A stretch of DNA of 64,000 nucleotides from Siphonodentalium dalli (taxonomy: Eukaryota; Mollusca; Scaphopoda; Gadilida; Siphonodentaliidae): the NCBI GenBank assembly GCA_032622095.1, contig CP136068.1, positions 159,607,465 to 159,671,464 of the forward strand. Reading direction: 5' to 3'. Positions 46,315 to 56,099 of this stretch are shown here, piece after piece. The notes beneath the pieces are model-generated. The model was not told where the DNA came from. It made no database searches and was given only the letters and a program-made list of their open reading frames with translations. The first letter of the stretch is position 1. Every line of letters starts with the position of its first letter. The translations under genes and the position numbers were made by a program.

Positions 46315-47480
46315 AAGCATTTAGGATTTAATAATAACACGTACATGTAACTATGTAGGATTTAAGGATAACATGTAACTGCTTAGCATTTAAGAATAGC
46401 ATGTAACTGTTTAGGGTTTAGCTCATAGCACCATCGGTAAGTCATTGGGTTTGGAAAGACGAACGCGTACTGTTTTGGGAGCATTTGGACTCGCGCAGGA
46501 TTGACTTAATGCGTCATCGGGTTTCAATATGAAGAGAAATTGTTCCTATTAACTTTTGCCAAGGGTGCTATTGGGTATTTTGGGCTGTTATTGTCACGAT
46601 ACACTTTTCGATTTAAATACATTTACAAAAGTGGCTTTTTCGCTAAATGTATATAAATATAAGGATTAACTGTCATGTGGACTATTTTTATGGAGATGTA
46701 ACCGTGAGGTAAGTGGTCATAACTTGTATGTAAAACCCTTCGGGTTTTATACAAGTTATGTCCACTTACCTCACGGTTACATCTCCATAAAAACAGTCCA
46801 CATGGCAGTTAATCCTTATGTAACTATGTAGGATTCAATGATAACTTGTAACTGTTTAGGATTTAATAATACCATCTAACTGTTTATAATTGAATAATAA
46901 CATGTGAGTGTTTAGGATTTAAGGACAGCATGTAACTATGTAGGATTTAATGATAACATGTAACTATGTAGGATTGAATGATAACATGTAACCATGTAGG
47001 ATTGAATGATAACATGTAACTATGCAGGATTTAATGATAACATGTAACTATGTAGGATTTAATGTTAACATGTAACTATGTAGGATTGAAGGATAGCATG
47101 TAACAGTTTAGGATTGAAGGATAGCATGCAACTGTTTAGGATTTAAGAATAACATGTAGCTGTTTAAGATTTAATAATACCATGTAACTATCTGGGATCT
47201 AATAACAACATGTAACTATTTAGGATTGAAGGATAACAGGTAACTGTTTAGGATTTAATAATACCATGTAACTATTTAAGATTTAATAATAATATGTAAG
47301 TGTTCAGGATTTACGGATAACATGTAACTGTTAAGGAGTTAATGATAGCACATAAGTGTTCAGGGTTTAAGAATAACGTGCAGCTGTTCATTGTTTAAGA
47401 ATAGCATGCAACTATTTGGGATTTAAGATTAACGTGTAACTGTTTAGGATTGAAGGATAACATGCAACTGATTAAGATTT
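46315..47480. repeat. 28-bp minisatellite interrupted by a palindrome element
   Basis: Units read TAGGATTTAATGATAACATG then TAACTATG. About 27-30 units lie in two blocks, 46,315-46,425 and 46,822-47,480, separated by long-palindrome element copy 3. The element inserted into an existing array. Confidence 0.9.
46430..46819 (-). mobile_element. Long-palindrome element with tail, copy 3, inverted
   Basis: The tail comes first here (GTAAGTCATTGGGTTTGGAA at 46,438 onward, TTGCCAAGGGTGCTATTGGG, TATCATTTTCGATTT-like end) and the palindrome last (46,660-46,819), centred on AAAACCCTTCGGGTTTT. It is the reverse of copies 1 and 2. Its palindrome arms of about 75 bp match with very few differences. Confidence 0.9.
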
Positions 47481-48228
47481 TGATTCCATCAAATTTTACG
47501 CCCAACTGTTGACGTAATTGAAAAGATAAATACCTGTGGAAATTTCCGGATGTCCTATACCCCCTGCTCCTTTATGTAATTCTTTGGATGCTTGTGTGAT
47601 AACGATGTAATTGTGTTGAACAGTTGAAGACACACACACCAACAAAATAAAATACCGGCCGGATTACTTTACTATATTATACCAATAATTGATACAAGCG
47701 CTGTAACTCTATCTTCGTTGTCGGCAACCGGTGCACTTTGGATTTCATTGTTTTCTTTGACATATCGGCGTGAGATTTTGTGTTCGTCTTCTAAGTACAT
47801 CGTAACACGTGGACCAAATTAAATATCAGGTCATTTTAAGAAAAGTTTGTTCAATGTTATAAAGTTCCCCACCAGAACAGGTAGGACTATCAACAAGTTC
47901 CCGGGTTGTGAGCGGGCGAAATATGATATATGCGGGCGTACATTTGTATGTGATAGTTGTATGTACTATCCTATATACTACATGTACATACATGTTCTAT
48001 TACAGCTTATTTACAAATAGCACATTTTGTAATTTTTTGCACAATGCACACCAAGCTGATATAATGTCCATGTATTAGTTGCCAGGATACTTATTACTTG
48101 ACGATAACATTTTAGTCACAGCAAGACAAGACGGCAGTTGTTTTGTAGGCTAGGTGAAAGCCAGTCTAAATACAATTAGACCGTGATGCATTTCAATCCA
48201 ATTACGGTCAAAAGGCTTTCATGGTTAA
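47481..48228. other. No gene seen
   Basis: Unrecognised sequence with short frames only. AGTCACAGC- and GTCAAAAGGCTTTC-type phrases near 48,115-48,220 have no partner in the window. Confidence 0.4.
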
Positions 48229-48619
48229 CCCTTTAACCAACAAAACGGCCAAAACCGGCCAAATAAAGCTTCAACAGCCTAAAATATCTTCGGTCTGTCT
48301 CAATAGAACCATACAAATATGGGTATCATTGGAACCGGCTCCTTGACCACATTGTGATAGTTACAGTTATGCCCTGTGCCAATGCATTCTCTTATATATG
48401 CGAGTCGACCATAGGTCGCCTCGCATATATAAGAGAATGCATTGGCCTAAAAAAAATCTTTTTTTAATACTTTTAACCATTTTTCTTACATTCTTTAACA
48501 ATTTTATAATTTTTAATGTGTTAAGCCAATGCATTCTCTTATATATGCGAGGCGACCTATGGTCGACTCGCATATATAAGAGAATGCATTGGCACAGAGC
48601 CCTTCTGTTGGGTAAAGGG
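48229..48619 (+). mobile_element. TTAA-flanked hairpin MITE, copy A (391 bp)
   Basis: TTAA at 48,225-48,228 and 48,620-48,623. Ends CCCTTTAACCAACAAAACGG and its near-complement CTGTTGGGTAAAGGG. A left body (CAACAGCCTAAAATATCTTC, TTGGAACCGGCTCCTTGACC) is followed by two 70-bp hairpin modules in opposite loop orientation (48,376-48,447 and 48,527-48,594) around an AT-rich spacer. No coding content. Copies B and C are near 51.7 and 53.0 kb. Confidence 0.92.
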
Positions 48620-48778
48620 TTAACTGGTATTCACCCATTGTGCTAATTCGATAACTGATTCATTAATCAAGAGCTGGGCAAAATCGATAGCATGATTGTT
48701 TCTGTTACTAAATACCATGTATAGATCCCTGCGAATAATTGATGATTATGATAAGAAAGTAATTCAGTTAGTCTAAGG

Positions 48779-49570
48779 CCGGCGCACACTAGATCCCGAT
48801 TGCTGACGTATCGGTCTCTGATACCGATTGCTCGGGAGTCGCCGTACCGAGCACACTAGCGAGTCATAATGCTCAGCACTTATCGCCATCAAACGTAAGC
48901 ACTTGATTTACTGTCGACAGGTGCTAGCGTGATATACCGGCTTGTTGTTTTGTATACAAAATTGCACGGTTATTTGTGACCCGCCATATCAAATCCAGTC
49001 GTCTGCTCATGTTTGTCTGGGACTCTGTGTGGGTGAAATTATAAAATTGTTAAAGAATACAAGAAAAAATTATAAATTTTGTTTAGGCCAATGCATTCTC
49101 TTATATATGCGAGGCGACATATGGTCGACTCGCATATATAAGAGAATGCATTGGCACAGGGTAAAAAAATCCCGACTTACGACTGGATTTTATATGGCGG
49201 GTCCCACACAGAGCCCCAGACAAACATGAGCAGACGACACTCTTCTATATGCTTCTATATATGTGTGGGGCTCCCTGCAGGGTAATGGATGTTTTTTATT
49301 TTATGTCCTAAAAATTGTAAGAAACATTTATTAAAAAAAAATGATAAAAAATTGTTAGGCCAATGCATTCTCTTATATATGCGAGGCGACATATGGTCGA
49401 CTCGCATATATAAGAGAATGCATTGGCACAGGGTAAACAAAATCCTGACTTACGACTGGATTTGATATGGCGGGTTCAGATCAACCGGACTCGCATAAAA
49501 CGCCGCGCACACCTGTAGCCAAATTTCGCAGAGACCGATAACTGAGCAATCGGGCTCTAATGCGCGCCGG
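48779..49570. mobile_element. Miniature element with CCGGCGC termini carrying a nested element
   Basis: CCGGCGCACACTAGATCCCG at 48,779 and CGGGCTCTAATGCGCGCCGG ending at 49,570 are inverted repeats. The match extends inward over about 45 bp (GATTGC and ATCGGTCTCTG). The GGCGGGT-family element at 48,979-49,475 is inserted inside. No target duplication was resolved. Confidence 0.75.
48979..49475. mobile_element. GGCGGGT-family hairpin element (full), nested
   Basis: Ends ACCCGCCATATCAAATCCAG and the complement CTGGATTTGATATGGCGGGT. An inner copy of the same terminus (CTGGATTTTATATGGCGGGT at about 49,184-49,203) and of GTCTGCTCATGTTTGTCTGG shows an internal inverted duplication. Two hairpin modules, 49,086-49,157 and 49,358-49,428, both have the GCGACATATGGTCGA loop. 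Related partial copies lie at 33,396 and 36,553. Confidence 0.85.
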
Positions 49571-50716
49571 GTTTAAATGTCACCAAACAACGATTGTGTA
49601 CCCATGTTAATATCATTTAGAAGACTGTAAATGTAGGCCTACGTGAGCGGTTATTAAATAAATTAAGATGGCGCAAAATGTTGCAACAATAATTTGGTCA
49701 GGATACTATTAATTTGCTTCATTATTGTTAATAGTGCACCGGTGTGTTCTACCCCACAACCGCATCCCTCCCATCCGCTCCCCTATCGGAACTGATAAAT
49801 AGTTGACTCCGCATTGTTAAATGTACAAGTTACACAATAATTTAGTTGAATGTAATTGTAATATATAAATCCAGGATCTGCCTGACCTGGAGATCGCAAT
49901 GTCCATGTGTCCCGTTCAACTATGGGCATACGACAGGGTAAACCCCGGTAATTATTTTGGCCGATTTGATGCCATTTCTGATTTTTTTTTTTTTTTTTTT
50001 GCCATTTTTCGAAAACTGGCCAAATTGAAAACCAAATGATAGGACCGTGAGAAAACCGATAATAAAAACCAGAGCTAACAAAAACCAAAGCAATATAATA
50101 AAAAACACACACAACATTAAAATAGTTTATTTAATTAATTTTAAAAAATACCAACAAAATGTGCACTGATTAGCTAATTGTACCACAAACCAATACATTA
50201 TTTACAATTAAGACAGAACGCCAAAATAGTACCGAATTATCGCTGTTTAAATAAGTAGGCATGAGCTACTTCTGGTAAATTGATATCCAAACATACTGGG
50301 GCGTGCCACTAAACGTATACCAATTAACAAGTATATGAGGAGTTTAGTGATACCTGGTGGGTTTTTGAGGAAAACGCTTGAAATGTATGGGCCAAAAAGT
50401 TTGGCCAAATGTAATTTTTCAATTTTCGAACAAAATCTGGCCATTGTGGCCAATGTGGACGCTGTGCACACGTATATGGTGAATGTCGAACGTGCGTCAC
50501 CAGTCCGCGGTATGTGTGGTTTTACTCGAAAGTAATTGCAACACAACGTGGTGGGAAATTAGATAAAGGCCCTGTTGTTGGAGGGACGCACGTCAACAAA
50601 GAGTTAAATAGTCTTGGAAAGGTTTTCTTTTTGTAATCTTCAAGCTTGGTATTCACATTGAAGGACTTGTGAAATGGGTGAGGTTTTTTTATAAACATCC
50701 ATGCAAAGCCATAATT
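49571..50716. other. No gene seen
   Basis: A poly(T) run of about 22 lies at 49,980-50,001. GGCCATTTTTCGAAAACTGG near 50,003 and GGCCAAATGTAATTTTTCAA near 50,400 are weakly alike. Frames at 50,247-50,546 show no domain. Confidence 0.4.
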
Positions 50717-50842
50717 TTAATATTATACCAAATGTGAGGTAATATTATACCAAATGTGAGGTAATATTATACCAAATGTGAGGTAATATTATACCAAATG
50801 TGAGGTAATATTATACCAAATGTGAGGTAATATTATACCAAA
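50717..50842. repeat. 22-bp minisatellite, five to six perfect units
   Basis: AATATTATACCAAATGTGAG plus GT repeats without any change across the array, indicating very recent expansion. The last unit ends ACCAAAG. Confidence 0.95.
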
Positions 50843-51154
50843 GTTGTCGCAAGTTTGTTTCACAAAATTCGCCACAATGCCCTTTACTTGCGTCGAGTTA
50901 ATGTTTAGTTTGTTGTTTATAGATTGTGTATTTATAGATTTCCTCCAGAAAAAAACAATTATTACAATTAGCTCCTGGTTTGCATTATTGTCTCAAATGT
51001 ACTTGGCTGCCCCACCTACGCTGTACAATATGTATCAACCAATACTACCACAATATACATTACGACAACAAGTGTCGACTAAAACATATTTATCACTGCT
51101 GCACTGTATACCGATGTATATACGTGTAAGGATACCGACGAGACACACCACATG

Positions 51155-51600
51155 ACATGTCAATATAAACCACCGATACAGGTATCCAATAATCCCCATA
51201 GATACAACACATCATCAATAAATATACATCACAAATACAGGTATCCAGTGATATCCTGATATACAAAAATTACATATAAATATACACCTAAAATACAGGT
51301 ACTCAGTGATTCCCTGAGCTACAACACATCACCTATAAATATACATCACAACTTTTCCAGTGATACCCTGATGTATAACACATCACCTTTAAATATGTAC
51401 CACAAATACAGGTATCAAATGGTACCCCTGAGATGCAAACATCACCTATAAATATACACCTCAATTACTGGTATCCTCCAATGACACCCCTGACATACAA
51501 ACATCGCCTATACATATACACCACCAAACTGGTATCCAATAATACCCCTGAGATATAACACATGGCCTATAAATATGCACCAAAAATACAGGTATCCAAG
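51155..51600. repeat. Minisatellite of about 60-bp units
   Basis: About seven diverged units share ATAAATATACACCACAAATA, then CAGGTATCCAGTGATACCCC and TGAGATACAACACATCACCT. Confidence 0.85.
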
Positions 51601-51717
51601 TACGAAATTAGTGCTTCTTGTGTGGTGACTTGTGCTGTGTGACAGCCAAACAGTTAGAATGGCATCGTCCGAAGTGTGCATACTGTCGATACTATCGTGG
51701 TCGCAACCCGCCTTTAA

Positions 51718-52103
51718 CCCCCTTTACCCAACAGAACGGCCCTGTGCCAATGCATTATCGTATATATGCGAGTCGACCATAGGTCGCCTCGCATATATAA
51801 GAGAATGAATTGGCTTAACACATTAAAAATTATAAAATTGTTAAAGAATGTAAGAAAAAATGGTAAAAAGTGTTAAAAAAGATATTTTTTAGGCCAATGC
51901 ATTCTCTTATATATGCGAGGCGACATATGGTCGACTCGCATATATAAGAGAATATAACTGTAACCATCTTACCATCACAATGTGGTCAATGAGCCGGTTC
52001 CAATGATATCCATATTTGTATGGTTTTATTGAGACAGATCCAAGATAATTTAGGCTGTTGCAGCTTTATTTGGCCGTTTTTGGCCGGTTTGTTGGGTAAA
52101 GGG
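51718..52103 (-). mobile_element. TTAA-flanked hairpin MITE, copy B (386 bp), inverted
   Basis: TTAA at 51,714-51,717 and 52,104-52,107. Left end CCCCCTTTACCCAACAGAAC, right end GGTTTGTTGGGTAAAGGG. Hairpin modules at 51,745-51,815 and 51,892-51,953. The second has lost the end of its right arm (AGAGAATATAACTGTAACC). The body ends with GGCTGTTGCAGCTTTATTTG, the reverse of copy A. Confidence 0.92.
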
Positions 52104-53031
52104 TTAAGGATCAGGGGACCTAACTTGACCTGATCGGAGCCACATGATTACCATGATAATAGGCAACTTGAAATTATGCTGCAAAATATGTATGTACTAG
52201 TAGAAAATATAATTGCTAGATTTACGTACCAAGTCACCACTCTTATTTGATGAACGGGTAGTTACGTTTATGGAAGAATAGCAAGTTTGATAATTAGTTG
52301 CGAAAGTTAGTCTGAACTCATGTTTACAGTGAATCAGGAAAAAAATTGCAATCTAATTTTCAAGCTTAATTCTTATGTTTTGTTCTACATGCATTGTGCC
52401 GCTTACAATGTATTTACTGCATGTTGTATAGTTTGACCAACATGTGTGAACTTGCTTTATCCTTTCATCTGTTTATCATCTGGTTTTATTATCCGAATAA
52501 CCTCCATATGAATTTTGAACCCTTCTAATATATACTTTTATAACTGAATGGGAGAATCCATTTAGAATAGAAAGAGTTAAGTTCACAGTTGTATTACAAG
52601 TATCAAAGTTCGGGTGACTAAAATATGGAATACAAGTTATGTCTAAGGGTACAAAGTTAAAACTGCTGGAATTTGTAGCTTTCATCTGGGTGTCATCCCT
52701 AAGAATTTTATGGCAAGAGGTCATATGAATGATCTTGCTGTAAAATGTTGATAGGCAGAATAGGTTTCCAGTTGAGGTCCCCCTGACCATTAAAGCACTA
52801 AGTGTTTACCATATTATTTTAAAGTCGCAAAAACGATTGTTCAAAATGATGGTTGGCATCACCGACAATTAACTGTTGACGGTAGAAATGTAATCGATTG
52901 CATAACAGTCCATAAGTGCTACGTTTCCCAAATAAATGTTTCAAATTCCAATATATGAATGAATCCACCGAGAAAATGCTCACGCAACAACATACAATTG
53001 TGTGGCGGCATTAACAGTTCAAATGTATTAA
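52104..53031. other. No gene seen
   Basis: Unrecognised sequence. The 104-codon minus-strand frame at 52,476-52,790 has no domain I can name, and I regard it as doubtful. Confidence 0.4.
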
Positions 53032-53406
53032 CCCTTTACCCAACAAAACGTCAAAACCGGCCAAATAAAGCTTCAACAGCCTAAAATATCTTCGGTCTGT
53101 CTCAATAGAACCATACAAATATGGATATCATTGGAACCGGCTCCTTGACCACATTGTGATAGTTACAGTTATGCCCTGTGCCAATGCATTCTCTTATATA
53201 TTCGAGTCGACCATATGTCGCCTCGAATATATAAGAGAATACATTGGCATTAACACTTTTTACCATTTTTTCTTACATTCTTTAACAATTTTATAATTTC
53301 TAATGTGTTAAGCCAATGCATTCTCTTATATATGCGAGGCGACCTATGGCCGACTCGCATATATAAGAGAATGCATTGGCACAGGGCCGTTCTGTTGGGT
53401 AAAGGG
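53032..53406 (+). mobile_element. TTAA-flanked hairpin MITE, copy C (375 bp)
   Basis: TTAA at 53,028-53,031 and 53,407-53,410. Ends CCCTTTACCCAACAAAACGT and CTGTTGGGTAAAGGG. Hairpin modules at 53,179-53,249 and 53,312-53,381. In the first, both arms carry matched changes (TATTCGAG against CTCGAATA, where other copies have TATGCGAG against CTCGCATA), so pairing is kept. Confidence 0.92.
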
Positions 53407-53599
53407 TTAACATGGGTCACATGTCAAGTGCATTCGATCAGTGATAGTTCAGACTAATTTAGCAAACAACTTAGATGCAGCACTGTTTTAGATCTGTCCA
53501 GTAAAAAGACATGGGAATTGCTGATCCGTTCATATCTCTGGGTGGTATGTACTCGGGGTGTTTGTTGATAGTCACTGTGGCCATCTTTTCGCCGTTGTT

Positions 53600-55186
53600 T
53601 ACATCGTAATCCATTATGTATTATCAGCTTGTCACCGTGTCTGTCGCGTCGGATGTATTAACAGCTAGTTACTGTGTGGTGTGTTATCAGATAATCGCCG
53701 TGTGGTAAGTTTATCTGCTAGTTACCGCATGGTGTGTTATCAACAAGTCGCCATGGCCATCATGTCGGATGCATTATCACCTATTCCCCGAGTGGTGTAT
53801 TATCAGCTAGTTTACGTGGTCGTTGTGTCGGATGTATTATCCGCAAGTTACTGTGTGGTGTATTAATGGCTAGTCCACGTGTGGTGTATTGACAGCTAGT
53901 CCCCGCGTCCATCGTGTCGGGTGTATTATCAGCTAGTCACCGTGTGGTGTGTTACCAGCTACTCGGCATGGACATCGTGTCAAGCGTATCATCAGCTAGT
54001 TGATGGGTGCTGTATTATCAGCTAGTCACCGTATGGTGTGTTACCAGCGTAACACACCACACGGTGACTAGCTGATAATGCATGGTCATCGTGTCGAGCG
54101 TATCATCAGCTATTTTATGGGTGGTGTATTATCGGCGTGTCACCGTGTGTTCCATTATCAGCTGTTTGCCATGGCCATCTTGCCTGATGTATTATCAGCT
54201 AGTCGCCGTATGGTGTGTTATCAGCTAGTCGCCGTGTGGTGTTTTTTCAGAGATTCACCACGTGGTGTATTATCAGTTAGTTTACGTGGTCGTTATGTCG
54301 GATGTATTATCAGCTAGTCGTTGTGTGGTGTATTAATGGCTAGTTCCCGTGTGGTGTATTGATGGCTAGTACACGTGTGGTGTATTAATAGCTAGTCCCG
54401 TGGTCATCGTGTCGGATGTATTATCAGCTAGTCATCGTGCGTTGTGTTACCAGCTACTCGTCATGGTTATCGTGTCGAGTGTATCATCAGCTATTTGATG
54501 GGTGGTGTATTATCAGCTAGTCACCGTGTGTTCCATTATGAACTATTCACCAAGGCCATCCTGTCCTATTTATTATCAGCTAGTCGCCGTATGGTGTGTT
54601 TTCAGCTAGTCGCCGTGTGGTGTGTTATTAGAGAGTCACCACGCGGTGTGGCCGTTGTGTCGGATGTATTATCAGCTAGTCGTTGTGTGGTGTATTAGTA
54701 GCCAGTCACGATGGGGTGTATTAATAGCTAGTCACCGTGTGGTGTGGCTAGTTACCGTATCAATAATGTCGGATGTATTATCAGCTAGTAGTTATGTGCT
54801 GTATGGTTAGACAGTTGTCACGATCATCGTGTTGGATGTATTATTAGCTAGACGCCATGGCCGTATTGTCATTGTTTGCGTCATTGATGTACGTCATTTA
54901 TGAGCGAGTCACCATGCCCATCTTGTCGGATGCATTATCAACTTGTCACCATGTGATGTATCTTCCGCTAGTCACCGTGTGATGTATCTTTAGCTAGTCA
55001 CCGTGTGATGTATCTTTAGCTAGTCACCGTGTGATGTATCTTTAGCTAGTCACCGTGTGATGTATCTTCCGCTAGTCACCGTGTGATGTATCTTCAGCTA
55101 GTCACCGTGTGATGTATCTTTAGCTAGTCACCGTGTGATGTATCTTCAGCTGGACATCGTGCGATGAATCTTTAGCTAGTCACCGT
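53600..55186. repeat. 26-bp satellite ending inside the GPCR stop-codon region
   Basis: About 60 units read AGCTAGTCACCGTGTGGTGT plus ATTATC or variants. Some longer units insert GTCATCGTGTCGGATGTATT. The right end (54,950-55,150) is homogeneous, with AGCTAGTCACCGTGTGATGT plus ATCTTT. The last partial unit, AGCTAGTCACCGTGACCATC at 55,173-55,192, is the reverse complement of the receptor's final codons and stop. A short inverted segment at 54,040-54,075 makes a local palindrome. Confidence 0.92.
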
Positions 55187-56099
55187 GACCATCGTATCGT
55201 CGTTGTCAACGGCGTTTCTTATTCCAAAAAGGCTCCGCACGGCGCGCTTGAAATTTCGGTTTCTCGAAGCAAATATGAAAGGGCAGATGAGACAGTTTCC
55301 CAAGAAAAGGCAATAAAATAGTTGATCTAGAACGATCTGAACGGTCGGATTTGCCAGGTTCTGCACGTTTGTAATAGACTTGAACATGTGTGTCGGGATC
55401 CAACAAATGCACGTACAGAATATAAGCATAAAAATTGTCACCACTCGTTTCATCTCTGACTTCAGTTTATTCGCTTTGTCGAGCGTGCCTACACTTTTCT
55501 GTTGTGCCATGATCAATTTAGCCTGCATTCGTGCTATTACAATGACGTATACGTGGAACAGGAGAGCACCAAGCGTCATAATGATCATTGCAATGTGGTT
55601 AGATAGTTTTTGTCCAAGGGACGGAATTTTTCCGCAGTTGTGCAATATATTCCAGTTTGTCGCCCAATGGTAGCAGACTGGTATGATCCAAGTACAACAT
55701 GTTCCGATGAGAGCAGCCGACATGTATGAAACAAGATGCCTCGTGTCCAGCTTCACGTGGTATTCTGGGTACTTAATGCACATAAATCTTTCGAGGGACA
55801 TTCCGAGATTCAACGCGGCGGCTAAATGAGTGGTGCCGTACTGCACAGTAGCGACAGTGATGCACGCATATTTCGACGTGAACGGCAAACTCGGAATGAA
55901 GAGATACACGGCATAGCTTGGAGTTTGAAGAGCTATCAGAAGGTCAACAGCCGATAGACATATCAACATCTTGTCATGGAATCGGCGAAGGTAGCTCGCC
56001 CTGTAGAACGCCGCGATGATGACGATGTTTGGAATTGTGCTAAAGAAGGCGACCGTCACCATTATATATCCCATGGTCTGCATCAGCCACCAGTAATAC
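55172..56099 (-). CDS. Class A (rhodopsin-like) GPCR, exon 2 (transmembrane exon)
   Basis: With exon 1 this gives a 349-residue receptor. Residue 41 is split by the intron. TM1 (about 52-73) holds PN with Asn65. TM2 has SAVDLL with Asp93. Cys120 at TM3 and Cys196 in the second extracellular loop can form the conserved disulfide. TM3 ends in ERF (144-146), a DRY variant. Trp178 marks TM4. TM6 has CWIP (273-276). TM7 ends CPFIF (313-317) in place of NPxxY, with Asn309 just before. RNRNFKRAVRSLFG is helix 8. These motifs make class A certain. I cannot name a ligand; it resembles the divergent orphan and peptide-type receptors expanded in marine invertebrates. The acceptor TTAATTGCAG at 56,100 sets the exon start; no in-frame ATG upstream of it is needed. 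The stop lies at 55,172-55,174, within the edge of the 26-bp satellite. The frame is intact over the whole exon, so the gene is probably functional. Confidence 0.93.

Noticed and set aside
45941-47480. Regulatory array or CRISPR-like direct repeats
   Set aside because: Simple 46-bp and 28-bp minisatellites with drifting units and no unique spacers.
48367-48646. Complementary open frames with LLYMRGDLWSTRIYKRMHW-type peptides on both strands
   Set aside because: The peptide is the 70-bp hairpin module in translation. It recurs wherever the module occurs and in both directions.
48376-53381. CRISPR-like array of palindromic repeats
   Set aside because: Repeats are 70-bp transposon modules at irregular spacing in eukaryotic DNA, with no leader or Cas genes.
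55380-55673. 97-codon plus-strand frame
   Set aside because: Antisense shadow of the GPCR exon.
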